From NCBI GenBank assembly GCA_964493945.1, contig CAZBQG010000262.1, positions 1 to 5,824 of the forward strand: DNA of 5,824 nt, written 5' to 3'. How positions within the stretch are numbered: the stretch's first letter is position 1; every line of letters starts with the position of its first letter. Both the position numbers and the translations under genes were made by a program. The notes under the pieces are model-generated. The model searched no databases. It had not been told where the DNA came from and worked only from the letters and a program-made list of their open reading frames with translations. This document shows, piece after piece, positions 1 to 5,824 of the stretch. This DNA is from CAZBQG01 sp964493945 (GTDB lineage Bacteria > Pseudomonadota > Alphaproteobacteria > Rhodospirillales > UBA2165).

Positions 1-1698
1 GCCCTCATCGCTATTCCCGATCAGGTGGATGTTAATATCACGCGGACGGCCTAGAGCCCCCTGGTTTATGAATATAAAGACTACGCCGTCGGTATTGTTG
101 ATGGAGAAGGTCGGTTGGTTTCCCAATGCCGTGGCGCCATTCCCCTGTTTGTTACCAATAGCCTGGGTACGGCCGTTCTTGATGGCTATGAAATCTATGG
201 GCAGGATGGAATTGGCCCGGGCGATGTTGTGGTCACCAATCATGTGGGCAGCCAGGGGCAGCATTTGAATAATGTGGTCATGTACACCCCCATTCATAAT
301 GATGAAGGCGAGCTGTTTGGGTTTATGGCCATCGTCGTCCATTGGGTTGATATCGGTGGGTCGGCACCAGGCTCCATTTCCAACCGAACGACGGAAATTT
401 ACCAGGAAGGCCTTCATTTGCGCTCGATCAAGCTGATCAAGGCCGGGGAGCCCCAGGAGGATGTTTACCGTATCATCAAACATAACTCCCGTATGCCGGA
501 GATGCTGTTGGGCGATATCGAAGCCCAATTGGCCGGTTGCCAAATGGGATTGGGGCTTCTCAAAGAGCTTTTGGCCAGATATGGCTCTGAAACGGTAAAT
601 CAGGCTGTGAGAATCAATTGGGACCGTTCAGAAGTGGCGGCGCGCGCCTCTGTTGCCAGAATTCCGGATGGTTCCTATGAGGCAAAAGGCATCATCGATG
701 GGGATGGGATTAATCCGGAGCGCAAAATAAAATTGGATATTACGGTCCATGTGGCAGGCGAGGAAATGGAAGTGGATCTGTCGGATGTGGAGGAACAGCT
801 TGTCGGCCCCTTCAATTCTGGTTTCAAGGGAGGTGCTGAGACGGCCGCCCGCATCGCCTTCAAATATCTTACCCTGCCCGGAGAGCCGGCCAATGAAGGT
901 GCGTTTCGGCCTTTGACGGTTATTTGCCCGGAAGGCCGGTTTTTGAATGCCAAACCGGGCGCGCCCATGGGATTATATTCAGCGCCCCTGGCTTCGGTCA
1001 TCGATACCATCGTCAAGGCCATGGCGCCTGTATGCCTGGATCGTATTTCAGCAGGGCATAATGGGGATTTTTCCCTATTCCGAATTTATGGGCCCCATCC
1101 GGAGACCGGCGCTCTTTTTAATGTGTTCGGCTCCGGCTTTGGTGGCTGGGGAGCGTTGGACGGGATGGATGGGCCCGGCCCGTTCAAGACTATGGCACAC
1201 GGAGATGTGTGGGAGGTTCCGTTGGAATCCCATGAAAAATACAGCCCAGTCCGGGTGGAATCCTATGAATTCAAGGTGGATTCGGGTGGCGTTGGAAAAT
1301 ACCGGGGCGGTTTGGGGCTTATTAAACGCTATCGGGTTTTGGCACCTTGTAAATGCTATGTCTCCTTCGACCGGCGCAGCTCACCGCCCTGGGGCGTGGC
1401 CGGTGGTGGTGAGGGTGCCACGGGCAAGGTCGTACTTTACCGGGAAGGGGATGAGCCCCGCACAATGTACAAGGAATGGGACGTGCCTGTTCAGCCGGGC
1501 GATGTCCTGGAAGTTCACACGGGCGGCGGCGGAGGTTTTGGCCAACCCTTCGAACGGGACGCGGAGCAGGTTGCCCTGGAAGTGCGCCGGGGTTTCGTTT
1601 CGTCTGTGGCCGCGCGGGATGATTATGGCGTTGCCGTGACGGCAGATGGGGAATTGGACGAGGCGGAAACCCGCCTGTTACGGGATGTATCTGATTAA
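1..1698 (+). CDS. hyuB: HyuB-type hydantoinase/oxoprolinase B subunit, 5' partial, with an in-frame TAG near its start
   Basis: This is the B subunit of the hydantoinase/oxoprolinase/acetone carboxylase family, which works with a HyuA ATPase subunit in the cytoplasm on cyclic amides (hydantoins, 5-oxoproline) or in carboxylation. Frame 1 is open and family-like from base 1. Counting codon 1 at base 1, it shows a family-like N-terminal stretch (codons 7-36, ending YAVGIVD), a QHLNN motif near codon 88, HWVDIGG at 114-120, and the glycine-rich C-terminal signature TGGGGGFG followed by a typical ERD...VRRGFVS tail. About 565 codons lie in the window, so only some 10-30 are missing on the left. 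Codon 18 is TAG, with clear homology on both sides in the same frame. Translation restarting downstream (a TTG at 115 is the first candidate) would lose conserved sequence. HyuA is not in the window and is expected upstream. The family is sure; the substrate is not, and the gene may be a pseudogene or hold a sequence error. Confidence 0.9.
52..54 (+). other. In-frame TAG codon inside hyuB
   Basis: The codon sits between NITRTA and SPLVYEYKDYAVG, in the conserved N-terminal segment of the HyuB family, where homologues carry an aromatic or hydrophobic residue (as I recall the family). No frameshift is needed: both sides are in frame 1. One base change from TAC/TAT (Tyr) or TTG (Leu) would give TAG. 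TAG also ends the next + strand gene and the FAH gene, so it is an ordinary stop here. A nonsense mutation or a sequencing/assembly error is more likely than recoding. Confidence 0.85.
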
Positions 1699-1719
1699 AT
1701 TTTAAAAGGAAGCAAAGTC

Positions 1720-2580
1720 ATGGACTGGAAAAACCGGCGGGAAATTTTCCGCAAGATTTTGCACGGCGAGAAACTAATGCATCCGGCAACGGTATTCGAT
1801 CCGATTTCGGCAAGGGTCGCTCAGGATTTGGGTTACGAAACTTGTCTCTTGCCCGGCTCGGTTGCCTCCATGACGGTATTGGGGGCGCCGGATATCATGC
1901 AGCTTACTCTGACCGAATTTGCTGGGCAGGCTTTGCGTATTTCCCGGGCGAGCCACCTTCCCATGCTTGTGGATGCGGATCATGGTTATGGAAATGCGCT
2001 GAACGTAAAGCGCACCGTAGAGGAATTAGAATGCGCCGGTATAGCGGCGCTGACTATCGAGGATACGGATCTGCCCCAACCCTTTGGTATGGTGGGCCAG
2101 CCCCGCCTGATCCCTATGGATGAAGCAATTGGTAAAATGCGCGCGGGCCTGAAAGGCAGGCAGGACAAGAATTTGGTGGTGGTCGGGCGGACAGCGGCCA
2201 AGCTCGCCCCTGATTTGGCTGATGCGGTGGCCCGCGCCAAGGCTTATGAGGCGGCCGGCGTCGATGCGCTTTTCCTGGCCGGGCTGGATACGCGGGAACA
2301 GTTGGACGGGGTGTCCGACGCCATTTCCATTCCCATTATCGCCGGATCATCTTCGCCTGAATTGTTTAATCATGACTACCTCCAATCCCGGGGCGTCCGT
2401 ATTTGTCCCCAGCCACATAAATCCTTTATGGCTTCGGTTGCCGCCATTCAAAAAACCTTAAAAGCCATGCGCGACGGCGGGGAACCAGCAGAGCTGGCTT
2501 CGCCCGATTTGATGAAGCAGGTTACCCGTGGCGCCGATTACGACCGCTGGACGGATGAATTTCTGGGCGGCAAAGGGTAG
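1720..2580 (+). CDS. PEP mutase/isocitrate lyase superfamily protein, oxaloacetate decarboxylase-like
   Basis: The 286-residue cytoplasmic TIM-barrel enzyme belongs to the PEP mutase/isocitrate lyase superfamily, whose members make or break C-C or P-C bonds next to a Mg-bound 2-oxo acid. The sequence tracks the Pseudomonas PA4872-type oxaloacetate decarboxylase along its length: FDPISAR at 26-32, GSVAS at 46-50, the Mg-binding DADHGYGNALN at 85-95, TIEDTDLP at 112-119, an Arg at 157 and a His at 233. It lacks the KKCGH-type catalytic cysteine loop of isocitrate and methylisocitrate lyases, which argues against lyase activity of that kind. Two deviations stand out: RTAAK at 157-161, where RTNAE or RTDA is usual, and no Tyr in the IPIIAGSSSPEL stretch, where PA4872 has one as I recall it. 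The ATG at 1720 has AAGGA about nine bases upstream. The gene follows hyuB by 21 bases, so the two are probably co-transcribed. Family is firm; decarboxylase activity is likely but not proven. Confidence 0.9.
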   Translation: MDWKNRREIFRKILHGEKLMHPATVFDPISARVAQDLGYETCLLPGSVASMTVLGAPDIMQLTLTEFAGQALRISRASHLPMLVDADHGYGNALNVKRTVEELECAGIAALTIEDTDLPQPFGMVGQPRLIPMDEAIGKMRAGLKGRQDKNLVVVGRTAAKLAPDLADAVARAKAYEAAGVDALFLAGLDTREQLDGVSDAISIPIIAGSSSPELFNHDYLQSRGVRICPQPHKSFMASVAAIQKTLKAMRDGGEPAELASPDLMKQVTRGADYDRWTDEFLGGKG

Positions 2581-2589
2581 CAGATGATC

Positions 2590-3555
2590 CTAACCGGCTT
2601 GGACGAGCGGGTTGGATAGAGTCCCGATGCCTTCAATGGTCACTTCAACCAAATCTCCCGGCTTCATGAATACGGGCGGCTTACGGCCAATGCCCACACC
2701 AGGAGGCGATCCAGTGGTGATCATGTCGCCGGCTGAGAATTTGTACCATTTGGACAAATAGGAAACCAGCTCGGGTACGCCATAGATAAGATCACTGGTA
2801 TTGCTGGATTGCATGGTCTCGCCATTCAGCATGGTGCTCACATCAAGATCATGGGGATCGGAAATTTCATCTTTGGTTACCACACACGGCCCCATGGGTG
2901 AAAAGCTGGGAAGTTGTTTGCCCATGAGGTTGCGGAACCAGCCATTGAGGAATTCCTGATTGCTTTCCGCTTGGCGGATATCCACGATCCAGTCCCTGGC
3001 CGAAACATCATTGACGATGGTGTATCCCCCGACATAATCATAAGCCTGTTCTTCGCTTACGTTATGACAGTCCCGGCCAAAGACAACGGTGAATTCACCT
3101 TCATAATCGACCATTGAGGGGCATTGGGCCGGGACCAGAATGGGACAGCCGGAACCGGTAACGGAAGCAGCGCATTTGATGAAGGCAAAAGGATGGGGTG
3201 GCGGTGCGGCATCGCCCATTTCCTTTAAATGCGCCCCATAATTTGAACCCGCCGACATGATCAGGTCAGGTTTGGGAATGGGGGCTTGCAATTTGGCATC
3301 GGCCAAAGCAATCAAAGCGCCATCGGAGTGCATTTTTTCCTTATCGCCGCCGGTTGCTTGTTCCGCTGCTTCCACAATGGCCCCGACCTGTTCCAGGCCC
3401 TTTTCACCTTCGGCCAAGATCGAGGCGACACTGTCCGGCAGGAAAGAATCTTTCCCCAATATGCGGGCGGCTGCGGCAAGATCAAGAATTTTATCGCCCT
3501 TAATCAGTGCGCCGGTGCGGGTTTCGGATTTCACGTCGACGGTTACTAGTTTCAT
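2590..3555 (-). CDS. Fumarylacetoacetate hydrolase (FAH) family protein, acylpyruvase/2-oxo acid hydrolase or decarboxylase-like
   Basis: The 321-residue protein has a divergent N-terminal region of about 90 residues and then a C-terminal FAH domain (about 95-318). FAH-family enzymes hydrolyse, decarboxylate or isomerise 2,4-dioxo or 2-oxo acids with a divalent metal. Visible active-site pieces are the lid dyad in SNYGAHLKEMG (His109, Glu112), the metal ligands in VDYEGEF (Glu152, Glu154) and NDVSARD (Asp183), Lys213 in MGKQLPSFSPMGP, and the closing TTGSPPGVGIGRKPPVFMKPGD. This matches the set in FAHD1-type acylpyruvase/oxaloacetate decarboxylase, and HpcE-like hydratase-isomerases share much of it, so the exact reaction is open. 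I chose the ATG at 3555 over an in-frame ATG at 3630: the family starts this way (MKLVTVD), a GGGGA lies seven bases upstream, and the longer form would run into fadH. It lies 25 bases after fadH on the same strand, probably one operon, and meets the + strand gene tail to tail. Confidence 0.93.
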   Translation of the reverse strand: MKLVTVDVKSETRTGALIKGDKILDLAAAARILGKDSFLPDSVASILAEGEKGLEQVGAIVEAAEQATGGDKEKMHSDGALIALADAKLQAPIPKPDLIMSAGSNYGAHLKEMGDAAPPPHPFAFIKCAASVTGSGCPILVPAQCPSMVDYEGEFTVVFGRDCHNVSEEQAYDYVGGYTIVNDVSARDWIVDIRQAESNQEFLNGWFRNLMGKQLPSFSPMGPCVVTKDEISDPHDLDVSTMLNGETMQSSNTSDLIYGVPELVSYLSKWYKFSAGDMITTGSPPGVGIGRKPPVFMKPGDLVEVTIEGIGTLSNPLVQAG

Positions 3556-3562
3556 TTCACGG

Positions 3563-3567
3563 TCCCC
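3563..3567 (-). promoter_or_regulatory. Ribosome binding site of the FAH-family gene
   Basis: On the - strand this reads GGGGA, seven bases before the ATG at 3555. It lies in the 25-base gap after the fadH stop codon and decides the start in favour of 3555 over the in-frame ATG at 3630, which has no comparable site and sits inside fadH. Confidence 0.6.
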
Positions 3568-3580
3568 ATTAAATTTTAAA

Positions 3581-5605
3581 TTATAAAGATGACGCCAGAC
3601 GGAAGCCCTGATCAATGGCGCGCCTAGCATCCAGTCCTCCCGCCTCGTCGGCGCCGCCGATCAGATGAACGGGCAGACCGGCTGTCTCCAGCTCGGCTTG
3701 CAAATCCCACAAAGGAACCTGGCCCGCGCAAATAACAAGATTGTCCACCTCCAGAATGCGGGGCTCTTCATCGATGGTGATGTGCAATCCCTGATCATCC
3801 ATCTTTTCGTAGGTAACCCCGCCCAGCAAATTGACCTTGGCATTTTGCAGGCGGGCCCGGGTAATCCAACCGGTGGTCTTGCCCAGGCTGGCGCCATGCC
3901 GGGAGGTCTTGCGCTGAAGCAAATATATTTCCCTGGCGGGTTCAGGGATATCGGGCTTTCCAGTCAAACCGCCGGGCAAGCTGATCTGGGGATCGATCCC
4001 CCAATAGGACAGGAAATCTTCCCGTGATTGGGCCGCATTCGGGGCGGCGTGGGTAAGGAAATCAGCCACATCAAACCCGATGCCGCCAGCGCCCATGATG
4101 GCCACCCGTCTGCCGGCTTGCACCTTGCCAAGCAACAAATCAGCGTAAGACAGCACTTTGGGATGATCCACGCCTTCCATTTCCGGGCGGCGGGCCGTTA
4201 TACCGGTGGCCAAGATCACTTGATCGAATTCGCCCTTAATCAGCTCGCCGGCGGTGGCGGTTCTGCCCAAGCGCTGTTCCACACCCAGAACCTCCAGGCG
4301 CCGCCTGAAATAACGCAAGGTCTTGTCGAATTCCTCTTTGCCTGGGATGACCTTGGCCAAAAGCAACTGGCCACCAATCTCCGCACCAGCCTCAAACAGC
4401 GTTATCTTATGGCCTCGCTCGGCGGCGGTTATGGCGGCAGTCAGGCCGGCAGGCCCGGCGCCGACGATAGCGATGTTCATGGCAGTCTGGCAGGGTTCCT
4501 GGCTCAACTCGGTTTCATAGCAGGCCTGTGGATTGACCAGACAGGTGCACACATCGCCGCTGAAGATAAAATCCAGACAAGCCTGATTGCAGGCGATGCA
4601 GTTATTAATTTCGTCCGCTCTGCCCGCCGCCGCCTTGGCCACCAACTGGCTGTCTGCCAAGAAGGGCCGGGCCATTGAAACCATATCCGCATCACCCCTG
4701 GCCAGAACCTCTTCGGCCAGTTCAGGCGTGTTGATCCGGTTGGACGTCACCACGGGCAGCCCTACAGCCCCTCTGAGTTTGGCGGTCACCCAGCTCCAGG
4801 CAGCGCCAGGGGTGGCTTGGGCGATGGTTGGCACCCGCGCTTCGTGCCAGCCGATGCCTGTATTGATCAGGGTCGCGCCACCCGCCTCCAACTCTTGAGC
4901 CAATTGCTCCACCTCGGACCAGGTGCTTCCATCTTCCACAAGATCAATCATGGACAGGCGGAACATGATGATGAAGTCCGGCCCCACCCGGGCGCGCGTG
5001 GCGCGCAGGATTTCGAGAGGCAGACGGATGCGGTTTTCATAAGATCCGCCCCAAATATCGGTTCGGTGATTGGTGCGTTGGACAATAAATTCGGAAATCA
5101 GATATCCTTCGGAACCCATGATCTCCACGCCGTCATAGCCGGCCTCTTGGGCATATTGGGCGCAGTTGGCAAAATCCTCAACCATTCCCCAGACCTCTCC
5201 GCCCCCCAGTTCGCGGGGTTCATAGCGGCTGATGGGCGATTTGATAGGCGAGGGTGCGACGCATTCCGGATGGTTGGCATAGCGGCCCGTATGCAGGATC
5301 TGCATGAGGATTTTGCCGCCTTCTCCATGCACTGCTTCAGTGATCAGCCGGTGGTTGGGAACGTCCTCCTCCCCGGTCAAGACGCCGCCGCTACCGCCCA
5401 CCACTCCTTCGGCGCGGGGCGCAATGCCGCCGGTCACGATCAAACCCACCCCGCCCTTGGCGCGCTCACCGTAAAAGGCGGCCAGCCGTTGAAAGCCGTC
5501 CTTTACATCTTCCAGCCCGGTATGCATGGATCCCATAAGCACCCGGTTCTTAAGTGTTGTGAAGCCCAAATCCAGGGGCTCAAACAGATGGGGGTATTGA
5601 TCCAT
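3581..5605 (-). CDS. fadH: NADPH-dependent 2,4-dienoyl-CoA reductase FadH
   Basis: The 674-residue protein is colinear with E. coli FadH (672 residues), a cytoplasmic FMN, FAD and 4Fe-4S enzyme that reduces 2,4-dienoyl-CoA during beta-oxidation of unsaturated fatty acids. Residues 1 to about 330 form the Old Yellow Enzyme-type barrel, with LGFTTLKNRV at 13-22, HTGRY at 105-109, the catalytic Tyr168 in MGSEGYLISEF and His254 in GWHEAR. Cys336, 339, 343 and 355 (CIACNQAC and VCTCLVNP) match the four cluster ligands. The rest is the FAD/NADPH part: GAGPAG at 382-387, GAGGIG at 505-510, the LGKTTGW stretch near 574-580 and VICAGQ near 624-629. All known key residues are present, so it should be active. 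The start at 5605 aligns with E. coli FadH, but only a weak purine-rich site (AAGAG) precedes it closely. It lies 17 bases after the upstream membrane-protein fragment and 25 before the FAH gene. A related enone or dienoate substrate is possible given these neighbours. Confidence 0.96.
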   Translation of the reverse strand: MDQYPHLFEPLDLGFTTLKNRVLMGSMHTGLEDVKDGFQRLAAFYGERAKGGVGLIVTGGIAPRAEGVVGGSGGVLTGEEDVPNHRLITEAVHGEGGKILMQILHTGRYANHPECVAPSPIKSPISRYEPRELGGGEVWGMVEDFANCAQYAQEAGYDGVEIMGSEGYLISEFIVQRTNHRTDIWGGSYENRIRLPLEILRATRARVGPDFIIMFRLSMIDLVEDGSTWSEVEQLAQELEAGGATLINTGIGWHEARVPTIAQATPGAAWSWVTAKLRGAVGLPVVTSNRINTPELAEEVLARGDADMVSMARPFLADSQLVAKAAAGRADEINNCIACNQACLDFIFSGDVCTCLVNPQACYETELSQEPCQTAMNIAIVGAGPAGLTAAITAAERGHKITLFEAGAEIGGQLLLAKVIPGKEEFDKTLRYFRRRLEVLGVEQRLGRTATAGELIKGEFDQVILATGITARRPEMEGVDHPKVLSYADLLLGKVQAGRRVAIMGAGGIGFDVADFLTHAAPNAAQSREDFLSYWGIDPQISLPGGLTGKPDIPEPAREIYLLQRKTSRHGASLGKTTGWITRARLQNAKVNLLGGVTYEKMDDQGLHITIDEEPRILEVDNLVICAGQVPLWDLQAELETAGLPVHLIGGADEAGGLDARRAIDQGFRLASSL

Positions 5606-5622
5606 GGCTCTTAGCTTTCAAC

Positions 5623-5824
5623 TTAGCTCCATAACGACCAGGCCTTGGGATACCGGCCCAGGACTTCATATTTATTGGTCAGCTTGTAGCCCCGTAGATG
5701 CATCAACCAAAAAGCAGACAAGGGGCTGAGCAGTGTAAAAACAACATGGAATATAATTGCCAAAGTTAATTCCCACAGTACCCGACTTAACGGGATAAAC
5801 GCCTGAAGTGATTCATATTTTGAG
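5623..5824 (-). CDS. Unidentified membrane protein, C-terminal 66 residues (5' end beyond the window)
   Basis: I do not recognise this gene. Reading the - strand from base 5823, the frame is open for 66 codons to a TAA at 5625-5623 and shows no natural start, so it looks like the 3' end of a gene entering from the right. It begins SKYESLQAFIPLSRVLW, has a hydrophobic stretch at about residues 15-43 (LAIIFHVVFTLLSPLSAFW) that should cross the membrane, and ends in a basic, aromatic tail (GYKLTNKYEVLGRYPKAW). The stop lies 17 bases before the fadH start on the same strand, which suggests co-transcription. The DNA here is more AT-rich than in the rest of the window, partly because hydrophobic codons are T-rich. 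Its shortness in the window leaves some risk that the frame is open by chance. Confidence 0.55.
   Translation of the reverse strand, partial: SKYESLQAFIPLSRVLWELTLAIIFHVVFTLLSPLSAFWLMHLRGYKLTNKYEVLGRYPKAWSLWS

Noticed and set aside
29..268. Short + strand open frame overlapping the start of hyuB
   Set aside because: Frame 1 across the same bases gives clear HyuB protein on both sides of the TAG; this frame gives no family-like sequence, so it does not explain the stop as a frameshift.
947..1639. + strand open frame (230 codons) inside hyuB in another frame
   Set aside because: It lies within the conserved C-terminal half of hyuB, and its translation is rich in Trp, Arg and Pro without any motif, as expected for an out-of-frame reading.
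2587..2617. Imperfect inverted repeat near the convergent junction, considered as a two-way terminator
   Set aside because: The stem is short and bulged, the loop is long, there is no T-run on either side, and it lies within the last codons of the FAH gene.
3556..3630. N-terminal extension of the FAH-family protein to an ATG at 3630
   Set aside because: It would overlap fadH by about 50 bases, lacks a ribosome site, and adds 25 residues not seen in the family; the ATG at 3555 has a good site.
4028..4678. + strand open frame (216 codons) opposite the middle of fadH
   Set aside because: It is antisense to the FAD-binding and iron-sulfur region of fadH, with no family-like motifs and no convincing ribosome site.
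4817..5614. Long + strand open frame (265 codons) opposite the 5' part of fadH
   Set aside because: It is fully antisense to a well-matched FadH, its product resembles no family I know, and it is rich in residues typical of antisense reading. It is a shadow of the codon bias in fadH.
5611..5628. TTAGCT repeated twice, 12 bases apart, before fadH
   Set aside because: Two six-base copies are too short to support an operator or repeat, and one covers the stop codon of the upstream frame.
5740..5824. AT-rich stretch considered as a fadH promoter
   Set aside because: No -35/-10 pair with proper spacing was found on the - strand, and the bases read as a hydrophobic coding segment in an open frame.

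Overview
The window is a densely coding bacterial segment carrying catabolic enzymes, with no RNA genes, mobile elements, CRISPR arrays or long repeats that I can see. Base composition is moderate to fairly GC-rich. FadH closely resembles the proteobacterial enzyme, and the hyuB / PEP-mutase-family / FAH-family mix is common in soil and marine Proteobacteria, so I suggest a proteobacterium, possibly an alphaproteobacterium. That placement is an inference, not a sequence match.

Layout: the left half is on the + strand. It holds a HyuB-type hydantoinase/oxoprolinase B subunit (bases 1-1698, running off the left edge and carrying an in-frame TAG at 52-54). After 21 bases comes a PEP mutase/isocitrate lyase superfamily protein that resembles the PA4872-type oxaloacetate decarboxylase (1720-2580). 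The right half is on the - strand, read right to left: the C-terminus of an unidentified membrane protein (5824-5623, running off the right edge), then fadH, a 2,4-dienoyl-CoA reductase (5605-3581), then a fumarylacetoacetate hydrolase (FAH) family enzyme (3555-2590). The two gene groups meet tail to tail with only 9 bases between stop codons. No promoter lies in the window: both groups start outside it. No gap between genes exceeds 25 bases.

How the genes may work together (inference): the + strand pair looks like one transcription unit in which a HyuAB-type ATP-dependent ring-opening or carboxylating enzyme is paired with a C-C lyase or decarboxylase acting on a 2-oxo acid. The - strand group pairs a double-bond reductase (FadH) with an FAH enzyme that has the acylpyruvase/oxaloacetate-decarboxylase active-site set. 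Together they suggest breakdown of an unsaturated or cyclic carboxylic or amide compound to central 2-oxo acids, but the substrate cannot be read from the sequence.

The most striking points are the TAG codon inside an otherwise intact, well-conserved hyuB reading frame, and the meeting of two unrelated folds that can both act on oxaloacetate-like compounds. I found nothing that amounts to a clearly new biological system.
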